From an uncultured Clostridium sp. (GTDB lineage: Bacteria; Bacillota; Clostridia; Clostridiales; Clostridiaceae): DNA of 30,035 nucleotides. The number at the start of each line of letters is the position of its first letter. Within the stretch, counting starts at the first letter, position 1. The translations under genes were made by a program, and so were the position numbers. Positions 8,065-15,589 of the stretch are shown here, piece by piece. Under the pieces are notes generated by a model, which made no database searches, was not told where the DNA came from, and saw nothing but the letters and a program-made list of their open reading frames with translations. Location: NCBI GenBank assembly GCA_900543325.1, contig UQQU01000038.1, positions 1 through 30,035 on the forward strand. The letters are read 5' to 3'.

Positions 8065-9804
8065 ATGGCAATAGACGGTATCTACTTATATAGTTTAGTG
8101 CAAGATTTAAAAAAATCAATATTAAATTCTAAAATTGATAAAATAAATCAACCTGAAAAGGATGAAATAATAATAACATTAAGAAAAGAACGAAAAAACT
8201 TAAAACTTCTAATATCTGCATCACCAAAATATCCAAGGTTTAACTTAACTACAGTTGTTAAATCTAATCCACTTCAAGCACCAATGTTTACTATGGTTCT
8301 TAGAAAATATTTAATTGGTGGTAAAATTATAGATATTGTTCAACAAGAAGGAGATAGAATAGTTAAATTCTTAATTGAAGCTTCTGATGAACTAGGTTTT
8401 AATAGTATTTATACTTTAGTTGTTGAAATAATGGGAAGACACAGTAATATTACTCTTGTTAGAGAAAGAGATAATAAAATAATGGAATGTATAAAACATA
8501 TAGCTCCTTCTATGAATAGTTATAGAGTTTTATATCCTGGGATAACTTATAAATATCCTCCTGAATCAACAAAAATTAATCCGTTCTCTTTTAATGATAC
8601 CACTTTACAAGACTTTGTGAATAAAAATTCAGTAACTTTTAACAAAAATTTCTTTGTTTCTTGTTTTACCGGCATAAGTAAACCATTATCAGAGCATTTA
8701 TTCATTGAATATAACAAACAATACACAGATTTTTCTGCAAGTAACATTCGTAATTTTATTAATAACTTTTTGAATACTCTTTTAGATAATGAAACATTTA
8801 AAATTTATAAAGATAAAAATGACGACTACGTAGACTTTTATGTTATACCACTAGTTCAATTGGAAGAAGAGTTTTCTTCTGAAGTATTAGAAGATATTCA
8901 TGAGTTAATGGATAAATATTATTTAGAGAAGGATAAACAAGAACGTATTAAAGGCCGTTCTGTAAACTTACAAAAACTTGTTACAACAAATATAGATAGA
9001 TGTATTAAAAAAGAAAATAAATTAAATGATCTTCTTAAAAAATGTGAAGATAAAGATGACTTTAAAATTAAAGGTGATTTATTAACATCATATATATACA
9101 GTATAAAAAAAGGTGATAAAGAATTTACTACAGTTAATTTCTTTAGTGAAGATGGTGAAGAAATCACAATTCCTTTAGATGAAAATAAAACACCATCTGA
9201 AAATGTTCAAAGTTATTACAAAAAATATAACAAACTAAAAAAATCTGAAGAATCAGCTATAGAGCAACTTGAAAAAAATGATGAAGAATTGCAATATCTA
9301 TATTCTGTATTAACTAATATAGAAAATTGTGAAAGTTATACAGAAATTGATGATATAAAAGAAGAATTGATTTCTACAGGATATGTAAGAAAAAGAAAAG
9401 CTAATGGAAAAAATTCAAAAAAATCTAAAGCTTCAAAGCCACTACACTATATTTCTTCAGATGGTATAGATATTTTTGTTGGTAAGAATAATATTCAAAA
9501 CGATTATCTTTCTTTAAAGTTTGCAAATAAAAACTTTATGTGGCTTCATACAAAAAATATACCTGGTTCACACGTTATTATCTGTTCAAATGATGTTCCA
9601 GACAATACATTAGTAGAAGGAGCTACTTTAGCTGCATATTATAGTAAAGCTAAAGATTCTTCAAAAGTTCCAGTTGATTATACTTTAGTTAAAAATCTAA
9701 AAAAACCAAATGGAGCAAATCCTGGAATGGTTATTTACCATACTAACTATACAATGTATGTAGAACCTTCTGAATTTAACAATTTAAATATGGAGAAAAA
9801 ATAA
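8065..9804 (+). CDS. rqcH: RqcH (NFACT family; FbpA/YloA), ribosome quality control
   Basis: RqcH binds 50S subunits blocked by peptidyl-tRNA, recruits alanyl-tRNA and adds C-terminal alanine tails that mark the stalled chain for proteolysis. The protein has 579 residues: an NFACT-N domain (about 1-260), a coiled-coil middle (about 270-430) and an NFACT-R domain (about 455-560, with LHYISSDG, FVGKNN, FMWLHTKNIPGSHV). The pair Asp97-Arg98 (EGDRIV), needed in Bacillus RqcH for tRNA binding, is present at exactly those positions. The start is the ATG at 8065, with AAAGG nine bases upstream; an ATG at 8056 lies too close to that site. Older annotation calls the family fibronectin-binding. It is the only plus-strand gene here. 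Confidence 0.95.
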   Translation: MAIDGIYLYSLVQDLKKSILNSKIDKINQPEKDEIIITLRKERKNLKLLISASPKYPRFNLTTVVKSNPLQAPMFTMVLRKYLIGGKIIDIVQQEGDRIVKFLIEASDELGFNSIYTLVVEIMGRHSNITLVRERDNKIMECIKHIAPSMNSYRVLYPGITYKYPPESTKINPFSFNDTTLQDFVNKNSVTFNKNFFVSCFTGISKPLSEHLFIEYNKQYTDFSASNIRNFINNFLNTLLDNETFKIYKDKNDDYVDFYVIPLVQLEEEFSSEVLEDIHELMDKYYLEKDKQERIKGRSVNLQKLVTTNIDRCIKKENKLNDLLKKCEDKDDFKIKGDLLTSYIYSIKKGDKEFTTVNFFSEDGEEITIPLDENKTPSENVQSYYKKYNKLKKSEESAIEQLEKNDEELQYLYSVLTNIENCESYTEIDDIKEELISTGYVRKRKANGKNSKKSKASKPLHYISSDGIDIFVGKNNIQNDYLSLKFANKNFMWLHTKNIPGSHVIICSNDVPDNTLVEGATLAAYYSKAKDSSKVPVDYTLVKNLKKPNGANPGMVIYHTNYTMYVEPSEFNNLNMEKK

Positions 9805-9809
9805 TATAA

Positions 9810-9846
9810 AAATATGGTGAAATTGCTCTTCAATTTCACCATATTT
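9810..9846. terminator. Bidirectional terminator between rqcH and the rlmL-like gene
   Basis: A 16-bp perfect stem (AAATATGGTGAAATTG with its complement) and a 5-base loop are flanked by T-rich sequence downstream on both strands. It lies between convergent genes, five bases after the rqcH stop and about 36 bases beyond the methyltransferase stop. Confidence 0.88.
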
Positions 9847-9882
9847 ATTTTAATTTCTTAATTTCTTAATTTCTTAATTATA

Positions 9883-11040
9883 CTAAATGTGGTTAACAAC
9901 CATATCCCCATGATTCTTTATCTTTTCATTATCAAAATATTGATAATAATAACATTTTAACTTACCATTATATAATTTTCTGTTTTTAGTAGCCTTTCTT
10001 CCAAATGGTGTTTCAAAGCCTTCATATGAAGTTAAAATATTAAAATCCCAAGTATCTAACTTTCTCTTGTTCATTCCTAAATACTTATAAAGTTCTTCAA
10101 CCTCTTTTTTCTCTCCTAATCTTTCTCCATATGGAGGATTAGTTATAATAAAGGCATTTTTCTCACTGCTTGAGAATTGTTTAAAGTCTCTCTTTTGGAA
10201 TTCAATATATTTAGCAACTCCAGCTTTTTGAGAATTACTTCTTGCAATTTTAAGCATTCTTCCATCTATATCATAACCTATAAGCTTTATATCCTTATTC
10301 TTTATAGATCTTTCTGCTCCTTCTTTAACTTGCTCATAAATATCTGAACCTATAGTTGGCCATGTTTCTGATACAAAGTTTCTGAAAAGCCCCGGAGCTA
10401 TATTTTGCATTATCATAGCTGCTTCTATTAATATAGTCCCTGATCCACAGAAAGGATCAACTAAAGTATAATCTTCTTTCCATCTAGAAATTAAAACTAA
10501 AGCAGCTGCTAAAGTTTCTTTTAATGGTGCTATACCGGCTTCTTCTCTATATCCTCTTTTATGTAATCCTACACCACTAGTATCAATAGATAATGTTACT
10601 ACATCCTTTAATATTGATACTTCAATTTTATAAACTGGACCATCTTCACTAAAGTGAGTTACTCCATAATCTTCGCTCATGCTTGTTACTATTGCTTTTT
10701 TAACAATTGATTGGCAATCTGGTACACTGAAAAGAGTTGATTTAACAGATTTACCTACTACATGCATCACTCCATCCTGTGGAATAATTTCACTCCATTT
10801 AACTTTTTTAGTTCCTTGGAAAAGCTCTTCAAAACTTCTTGCTTCAAATTCTGCCATCTTTATAAATACTCTATCTGCTGTTCTTAAATGTACATTAGCA
10901 ATGGCAATATCCATTTCATCTCCTTCAAAATGTACTTTACCATTTTCAACTTTTAGATCTTCATAGCCTAATGCTTTAAGTTCTTTTGCCGTAATTCCTT
11001 CTAATCCAAAAGTAGTTGTTGCTACTAAATTATATTCCAT
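9883..11040 (-). CDS. THUMP-domain 23S rRNA methyltransferase (RlmL N-domain/YpsC-like)
   Basis: This 385-residue protein has an N-terminal ferredoxin-like and THUMP region (about 1-155) and a C-terminal SAM-dependent methyltransferase (about 165-375). The SAM loop is DPFCGSG at 195-201 and the catalytic NPPY is at 301-304 (NPPYGERLG), the signature of N2-guanine base methylation. In E. coli the corresponding half of RlmL makes m2G2445 in 23S rRNA; the same target is assumed, not shown. It starts with AAAGGAG upstream and follows pyrR by 16 bases, so rluD-pyrR-this gene form an operon. The C-terminal tail is basic and polar. Confidence 0.92.
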   Translation of the reverse strand: MEYNLVATTTFGLEGITAKELKALGYEDLKVENGKVHFEGDEMDIAIANVHLRTADRVFIKMAEFEARSFEELFQGTKKVKWSEIIPQDGVMHVVGKSVKSTLFSVPDCQSIVKKAIVTSMSEDYGVTHFSEDGPVYKIEVSILKDVVTLSIDTSGVGLHKRGYREEAGIAPLKETLAAALVLISRWKEDYTLVDPFCGSGTILIEAAMIMQNIAPGLFRNFVSETWPTIGSDIYEQVKEGAERSIKNKDIKLIGYDIDGRMLKIARSNSQKAGVAKYIEFQKRDFKQFSSSEKNAFIITNPPYGERLGEKKEVEELYKYLGMNKRKLDTWDFNILTSYEGFETPFGRKATKNRKLYNGKLKCYYYQYFDNEKIKNHGDMVVNHI

Positions 11041-11056
11041 TGTTTATTGTCTCCTT

Positions 11057-11593
11057 TTATGATTCGTATATTTTAACTGAATCATTTCCGTCTATTTCCT
11101 TTATTTCTACTGCTACTATTTCTGTCTTTGATGTTGGTATATTTTTACCAACATAATCTGCTCTAATTGGCAGTTCTTTATGACCTCTATCAATAAGAAC
11201 TGCAAGTTGAATTGATAGTGGTCTTCCTCCGTCTATAATAGCTTCAATAGCTGCTCTAACTGTTCTACAAGTAAATAATACATCATCTACTAGTATAACC
11301 TTTTTGCCCTTTACTTCAACTCCTAAATCAACAGAATTTAATTTAGGACTTTCTTTAATTTCTGTAATGTCATCTCTATAAAGGCTTATATCAACATATC
11401 CAACTTCAACAGAAACACCTTCTATTTTCTCAATATTTTCGGCTATTCTCTTAGCTAATGGATATCCTCTTCTCTTTATTCCTATTAATACTATATTTTC
11501 TACACCTTTATTTTTTTCAATAATTTCATGAGAAATTCTAATTAAACTTCTTCTAATTGCATTATCATCTAATAAGTTAGCTTTTAATTTCAT
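11057..11593 (-). CDS. pyrR: PyrR, uracil phosphoribosyltransferase / pyr attenuation regulator
   Basis: PyrR binds pyr mRNA leaders in response to UMP and also has uracil phosphoribosyltransferase activity. The 178-residue chain has the family layout: GIKRRGYPLAKRIA near the N-terminus, DISLYRDD, the PRPP loop at about 101-112 (VDDVLFTCRT), and LIDRGHKELPIRADYVGK with the basic RNA-binding face. The PRPP loop carries Cys109 where the classic form has Gly (DDVLYTGRT). No pyr gene and no PyrR-binding leader is visible here, so it acts on targets elsewhere. It lies between rluD and the methyltransferase, with AAGGAG before its ATG. Confidence 0.94.
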   Translation of the reverse strand: MKLKANLLDDNAIRRSLIRISHEIIEKNKGVENIVLIGIKRRGYPLAKRIAENIEKIEGVSVEVGYVDISLYRDDITEIKESPKLNSVDLGVEVKGKKVILVDDVLFTCRTVRAAIEAIIDGGRPLSIQLAVLIDRGHKELPIRADYVGKNIPTSKTEIVAVEIKEIDGNDSVKIYES

Positions 11594-11606
11594 AAATATA
11601 AACTCC

Positions 11607-12521
11607 TTACATTTTTCTTAATTTTTCTAATAATTCTTTGAAATAATTAGGTAATTCAGATGTAAACTCCATATACTCCTTAGTTCTAGGATGTATAAAA
11701 CCTAAAGTCTTAGCGTGAAGCGCTTGCCCTTCTATGTTAAACTTCTGTCTTTTATAGCCATAAACTAAATCACCAACTAAAGGATGACCTATAGATGCCA
11801 TATGTACCCTAATTTGATGTGTTCTTCCCGTTTCTAAAGTACATTTAACAAGTGATACGCCCTTATTATACTGTTCTAACACTTCATAATGTGTTACTGC
11901 TCTTTTTCCATCAGAGTTAATTGCCATTTTTATTCTTTCTTTTTTATCTCTGCTAATAGGCTTATCAATAGTACCACTTACTTTGCTAAATTTCCCTTCT
12001 ACTAAGGCATAATATTCTCTCTTTATTGAATGTTCTTTAAATTGAGCTGCCAAATCATTATGTGCTTCATCATTTTTTGCAATTACAAGGATTCCAGAAG
12101 TATCTTTATCTATTCTATGTACAATTCCAGGTCTTATAACACCATTGATTCCCGATAAATCACTACAATGGTGTAATATACCATTTACTAAAGTTCCAGT
12201 ATAATTTCCTGGAGCAGGATGAACTACTATACCTTTTTCCTTATTAACAACTAATACATCTTCATCTTCATAAACAATATCTAAATTCATTTCTTCTGCA
12301 GAAACATTAAGCTCAACTGGTTCTGGAACTTCTACTTCAATAAAGTCACCTTTTTTAAGCTTATAATTACTCTTAATTACTTTACCATTAGCTTTAACCT
12401 TTTTTTCATCTATTAACCCTTGAACAAATGATCTTGACTTACCTTCTATCATTGTTGATAAATATTTATCTATTCTTTGCCCTTCTTCTTCACTATTAAT
12501 ATTAAAATTTAAATTTTCCAT
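11607..12521 (-). CDS. rluD: 23S rRNA pseudouridine synthase, RluA/RluD family
   Basis: This 304-residue enzyme has an N-terminal S4 RNA-binding domain (about 15-75, RIDKYLSTM...KVKANGKVIK) and a pseudouridine synthase domain. The catalytic motif HRIDKDTSG places Asp138 as nucleophile. GRTHQIRVHMASIGHPLVGD is the family's second signature. The RluD type modifies helix 69 of 23S rRNA, but other RluA members are alike, so the exact target is inferred. In many Firmicutes lspA lies immediately upstream; here it does not. The start ATG has a GGAG site at moderate distance. It is first in an operon with pyrR and the rlmL-like gene. Confidence 0.92.
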   Translation of the reverse strand: MENLNFNINSEEEGQRIDKYLSTMIEGKSRSFVQGLIDEKKVKANGKVIKSNYKLKKGDFIEVEVPEPVELNVSAEEMNLDIVYEDEDVLVVNKEKGIVVHPAPGNYTGTLVNGILHHCSDLSGINGVIRPGIVHRIDKDTSGILVIAKNDEAHNDLAAQFKEHSIKREYYALVEGKFSKVSGTIDKPISRDKKERIKMAINSDGKRAVTHYEVLEQYNKGVSLVKCTLETGRTHQIRVHMASIGHPLVGDLVYGYKRQKFNIEGQALHAKTLGFIHPRTKEYMEFTSELPNYFKELLEKLRKM

Positions 12522-12660
12522 ATATTTTACTCCGTTTATTTATATTCTTATAGTATACTCATTAGAGATTCTAGGAGAATCAGTTTCTTTTGACATTATA
12601 ATATATAAATAAATCATTCTCAATAGTAGTGTTAAGCATAAAAGCAAATAAATTAACTAA

Positions 12661-12684
12661 AGGAGACCAAAATCTCGGCCTCCT
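12661..12684 (-). terminator. Terminator after divIVA
   Basis: AGGAGACC pairs with GGCCTCCT (8-bp stem, one mismatch) around an 8-base loop, eight bases after the divIVA stop. On the minus strand it is followed by a T-rich stretch with interruptions. It probably ends the yggS-divIVA operon. The remaining ~140 bases up to rluD must hold the rluD promoter; a TATACT about 35 bases before rluD is a candidate -10, with no good -35. Confidence 0.65.
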
Positions 12685-12691
12685 ATATGTA

Positions 12692-13294
12692 TTAGTTATT
12701 TGAATAAAATCTTTTTACAGCATCTATATCATCGTTTAGGTCTTCAACCTTAAACTCTTCCTTTTCCCCTGCATTATAAATCTCTGCTTCTTTTTCATGT
12801 AATTCATATTGTTCAACTGGTTGTGCTACATTATAATTTTTTGTTAAATCTTTTTCTAATTCATCAAAAGTCTGAAGCTGAGTATTCATAAAACCTCTAA
12901 ACTTAGCTCTAAATTTTATAAATTCTTCTTTTACTCTCTCATATTCGTCATTTATAGCTACAACATCACCATGTGCTTTATCTAATATTCTTTGAGCAGT
13001 TTCATTTGCATTGCTAATAATTAATTCAGCTTGCTTTTCTGAGCTTTCCTTAGCTTGATCAGCTGCATTTTGTGCTAATAATAAAGTATTTTGTATAGTT
13101 GCCTCTAGTTTTTCATAATGCTCAAGCTTTTCATTTACTCTGCTTAAGCTTTCCTTTAATCTAGCATTCTCTTTATAAACCTCTTCAAAGCTTTCAACAA
13201 CTTCATCTAGGAATTCATCTACTTCTTCAACAGAATACCCTCTTATTCCTTTTTTAAATTCCTTATTGTTTATATCTATAGGAGCTAATTTCAT
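12692..13294 (-). CDS. divIVA: DivIVA cell-pole / division-site protein
   Basis: DivIVA senses negative membrane curvature at septa and poles and positions other proteins there. The 200-residue protein has the conserved N-terminal membrane-binding domain (LAPIDINNKEFKKGIRGYS then VDEFLDEV) and a long coiled coil from about 30 to 155, followed by an acidic tail. The start is the ATG at 13292-13294 with GAGGTG about seven bases upstream; a GTG three codons earlier overlaps that site. It is last in the yggS-sepF-ylmG-ylmH-divIVA operon, the same order as in Bacillus ylmE-divIVA. Confidence 0.95.
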   Translation of the reverse strand: MKLAPIDINNKEFKKGIRGYSVEEVDEFLDEVVESFEEVYKENARLKESLSRVNEKLEHYEKLEATIQNTLLLAQNAADQAKESSEKQAELIISNANETAQRILDKAHGDVVAINDEYERVKEEFIKFRAKFRGFMNTQLQTFDELEKDLTKNYNVAQPVEQYELHEKEAEIYNAGEKEEFKVEDLNDDIDAVKRFYSNN

Positions 13295-13308
13295 TCCATC
13301 CACCTCTT

Positions 13309-14076
13309 CTATATAAATTTGTTCATTTTAACTTTATATCTTCCACTTTTTGTATTCCCAACAATTTCCCCTATTATAAATTTTCCTACCCCAGAAATCG
13401 TTATTCTTTGGCCATCTTTTATTTCTTTACTTTTATCTATAGATTTAGAATAATCTATTAGTACTTTACCACTATCAATAATCTCGACAGCTTTTCCCCT
13501 AGATATATTAGCTAATTTAGCAACTATATTATCTAATCTAAGTGAAGGAACTATTATCATACCTTCTAAAAAGTTGCTCTTCGGCAAATTATCTTCCTGT
13601 ATCTCTTGTATTGATACAGGTGCTCTACCTACACTCCTTAGTTCATATAAAATATAGTCTGCTACTTCTTCATATATAGGAACTATTGCATAATCATCAA
13701 TTACTCGTAAATCTCCAAGTTTTTCTCTTTCTATTCCTAAGGCCATAATAGCACCCAAATAATCTTTATGTGAAAGATTACTAAATTTAGACTTATTGGT
13801 AATCTTAATAATTCTATATGGAAAAGGAGTAGAATAAATATTATTAAATGCTAATATTCTTCTATCGCATTCTTCAAAAGCACCTTTTGCCTCTACTAAA
13901 AAATTATTCGCATTAAAGTTCTTAGTAAAATAAATCCAAATATTAGGCTTGCAAAAAAACTTAGTGAACGTTGGTATACCTTTATTATAAGCTAGGCTCA
14001 TACATTGATAAACTTTTATAACATCTTCAGTATCTTCTTTTAAAAAATTTTTTAAAACATCTTCTTTTGATAACAT
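13309..14076 (-). CDS. ylmH: YlmH, S4-domain RNA-binding protein of the division cluster
   Basis: This 255-residue protein has an N-terminal two-part domain and a C-terminal S4 RNA-binding domain (about 178-240, SLRLDNIVAKLANISRGKA). In Bacillus, YlmH is linked to rescue of stalled 50S subunits, overlapping with RqcH, and S4 domains bind structured RNA; the same job is inferred. The start chosen is the ATG at 14074-14076, one base after the ylmG stop, which suggests coupled translation because there is no strong ribosome-binding site. A GTG six codons upstream also lacks one. Confidence 0.93.
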   Translation of the reverse strand: MLSKEDVLKNFLKEDTEDVIKVYQCMSLAYNKGIPTFTKFFCKPNIWIYFTKNFNANNFLVEAKGAFEECDRRILAFNNIYSTPFPYRIIKITNKSKFSNLSHKDYLGAIMALGIEREKLGDLRVIDDYAIVPIYEEVADYILYELRSVGRAPVSIQEIQEDNLPKSNFLEGMIIVPSLRLDNIVAKLANISRGKAVEIIDSGKVLIDYSKSIDKSKEIKDGQRITISGVGKFIIGEIVGNTKSGRYKVKMNKFI

Positions 14077-14077
14077 T

Positions 14078-14329
14078 TTATAATAATATACCACTAATAA
14101 AATTTAATACTATGATAGCTAATAGTGGTGCAAAGTCTATCATCATATTTCCAAACAGTTTTTCTTGTAGCATTCTAAATGGTGTCAAAATTGGATTATT
14201 AAAAGATACTAAAATTTTATAAAAACTACTTTCTCTAATATCAGGTACGTAAGAAAGTATTACTTCTGCTAAAATACTTATGTCTAATAAAGTAAATAAT
14301 AAATATAAAAAACTACTTATGATTCCTAT
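14078..14329 (-). CDS. ylmG: YlmG/YggT membrane protein, probable non-ATG start
   Basis: This YggT-family protein of about 83 residues has two hydrophobic helices (about 4-25 and 60-83) joined by the family loop (LSYVPDI, then NPILTPFRMLQ). The family is linked to division or nucleoid and membrane organisation. A perfect AGGAGG lies at 14338-14343, but the only conventional in-frame start near it, GTG at 14336-14338, overlaps that site, and no ATG, GTG or TTG follows until about residue 56. The ATA at 14327-14329, eight bases after AGGAGG, is the best placed codon; ATT at 14335 is too close. The start is therefore inferred and the frame itself is secure. A 6-bp hairpin spans the start region. 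Confidence 0.88.
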   Translation of the reverse strand: MGIISSFLYLLFTLLDISILAEVILSYVPDIRESSFYKILVSFNNPILTPFRMLQEKLFGNMMIDFAPLLAIIVLNFISGILL

Positions 14330-14336
14330 TGGAATC
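14321..14336 (-). promoter_or_regulatory. Hairpin over the ylmG start region
   Basis: GATTCC and GGAATC form a perfect 6-bp stem with a 4-base loop, directly after AGGAGG on the minus strand. On that strand the loop reads AATA and contains the putative ATA start codon. It could expose or limit initiation; whether it forms in vivo is unknown. Confidence 0.4.
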
Positions 14337-14341
14337 ACCTC

Positions 14342-14791
14342 CTATTTATTCCAGTTAAATAGTGCTTTTGAACTTATTTCACTTCTTAACTCATTGCTAA
14401 CTTCCACATTAGATGGTGAAAGTAAATATACTCTTTGCTCAACTTCTTGAAGCTGTGCTCCTAATACACAACATGCTCCACTAATAAAATCTACTAATCT
14501 TTGAGCTGTTTTTGTTTCCATTGCAGTTGTATTAACCACAACTATTTTTCTATTTTTTATAGCATCTGAAATTTCTCTTGCTTCATCATATGATCCTGGT
14601 TTAACAACCATAACTTTAGCACATGCTGAATTATGAATATTAACCACTTTATTACCTCTTTGCTTCGAAATTATAGGTTCCACTTCTTCAACCTCTTCTT
14701 CTTCTTCAACTTCTTCTAAATCTTCGAAATCCTCATCATCATATTCTCCAAGACCTATTATTTCTTTAAACTTCCCAAACATATTACTCAT
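14342..14791 (-). CDS. sepF: SepF, FtsZ-associated division protein
   Basis: SepF links FtsZ filaments to the membrane and shapes the septum. The 149-residue chain has an N-terminal membrane-binding helix (MSNMFGKFKEIIGLG), a highly acidic linker (about 18-40) and the C-terminal SepF core (about 55-140) with VVKPGSYDEAREI, VVVNTTAM and QRLVDFISGACCVLGA, the FtsZ-binding dimer fold. It starts at an ATG with AGGAGG ten bases upstream. Its stop codon precedes ylmG by 12 bases, so ylmG's AGGAGG touches the sepF end. Confidence 0.96.
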   Translation of the reverse strand: MSNMFGKFKEIIGLGEYDDEDFEDLEEVEEEEEVEEVEPIISKQRGNKVVNIHNSACAKVMVVKPGSYDEAREISDAIKNRKIVVVNTTAMETKTAQRLVDFISGACCVLGAQLQEVEQRVYLLSPSNVEVSNELRSEISSKALFNWNK

Positions 14792-14805
14792 TTTATTACA
14801 TCCTC

Positions 14806-15462
14806 CTATTTTTCTCTTAATCCAAATATACCGGAACCAATCCTAACTAAATTAGCACCTTCTTGAATTGCAATTTTATAATCATTTGTCATTCCCATGG
14901 ATAAAATCTCCATAGATATATTTTTAAACTCTCTTTCCTTTAATGTATCAAAGATTTGTTTTGTTCTACTAAAATAATATCTATTTTCTTCCTCATTACC
15001 TTTAGGTATTATAACCATAATTCCTTTAGCCTTTACATGCTTACACTTTTCAATAGCAGAAAGCATATTCTCTAATTCTTCTTCATATATCCCGCTTTTA
15101 CTCTCTTCTCTACCTATATTTATTTGAATAAGTACACTAGCACATAAATTGTTTTTACCAAATTCATTCTCTATTTTCTCTAATAGTTTTATACTGGATA
15201 AAGAATGTATTAAGTAAACATTATTCACTAAATACTTAACTTTATTAGTTTGAAGTTTACCTATAAAATGCCATCTTATATCATTTGGCAACATTTCTTT
15301 CTTATAGATTAGCTCCTGAACCTTATTCTCTCCAAAGTCTCTTTGTCCAATATTGTATGACTCAATTATCATTTCTACTGGCTTAGTCTTAGATACGGCT
15401 ACTAAAGTAACATCATTAGGTATATCCTTTAAAATTTCCATTGTTTTTTCTGCAATACTAAT
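14806..15462 (-). CDS. yggS: YggS/YlmE PLP-binding homeostasis protein, probable ATT start
   Basis: This single-domain PLP-binding protein of the alanine-racemase barrel type balances pyridoxal phosphate and amino-acid pools. VAVSKTKP holds the PLP lysine (residue 25 in the 218-residue form); FGENKVQE, WHFIGKLQTNK, HSL and LSMGMTNDY are family motifs. The first ATG (15439-15441) would remove part of helix 1 and has no ribosome-binding site within range. Seven codons upstream is ATT (15460-15462), six bases after AAAGGAGGG. Reading from it gives (M)SIAEKTMEILKDIPNDVT, the expected family N-terminus. I therefore take ATT as the start. A point change from ATG or a sequencing error is the alternative. 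Confidence 0.93.
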   Translation of the reverse strand: MSIAEKTMEILKDIPNDVTLVAVSKTKPVEMIIESYNIGQRDFGENKVQELIYKKEMLPNDIRWHFIGKLQTNKVKYLVNNVYLIHSLSSIKLLEKIENEFGKNNLCASVLIQINIGREESKSGIYEEELENMLSAIEKCKHVKAKGIMVIIPKGNEEENRYYFSRTKQIFDTLKEREFKNISMEILSMGMTNDYKIAIQEGANLVRIGSGIFGLREK

Positions 15463-15547
15463 ATTGATCCCTCCTTTGAAAGAGTTAATTGTCTACATAG
15501 ATTATTATTCTTCAAAAGTATAAAATTCCCTTCTACCCTCCCTTTTA

Positions 15548-15576
15548 ATTATAACATTTTTCTAGAAATTTTTTAA
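15548..15576 (-). promoter_or_regulatory. Extended -10 promoter of the yggS-divIVA operon
   Basis: On the minus strand: TTAAAA, 17 bases, then TATAAT preceded by TGT (extended -10). The expected start point leaves a leader of about 78 bases before the ATT start of yggS. That leader has a second purine-rich tract (GGGAGGG) near its 5' end that is not followed by a start codon. Confidence 0.72.
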
Positions 15577-15589
15577 TACTTTTTTTAAT

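Noticed and set aside
9853..9876. Three tandem copies of ATTTCTTA after the rqcH terminator
   Set aside because: A low-complexity T-rich slippage run between convergent genes; too short for a CRISPR, a transposon end or a regulatory array.
12567..12581. Palindrome GATTCTaggAGAATC upstream of rluD
   Set aside because: Six-bp arms with a 3-base centre are common by chance in this AT-rich DNA; no match to a known operator and not well placed relative to a clear promoter.
15556..15572. TTTCTAGAAA palindrome near the end of the second DUF881 gene as a terminator
   Set aside because: The arms leave no room for a loop and the site lies inside the yggS promoter spacer; no terminator for the ftsQ-DUF881 transcript could be supported.
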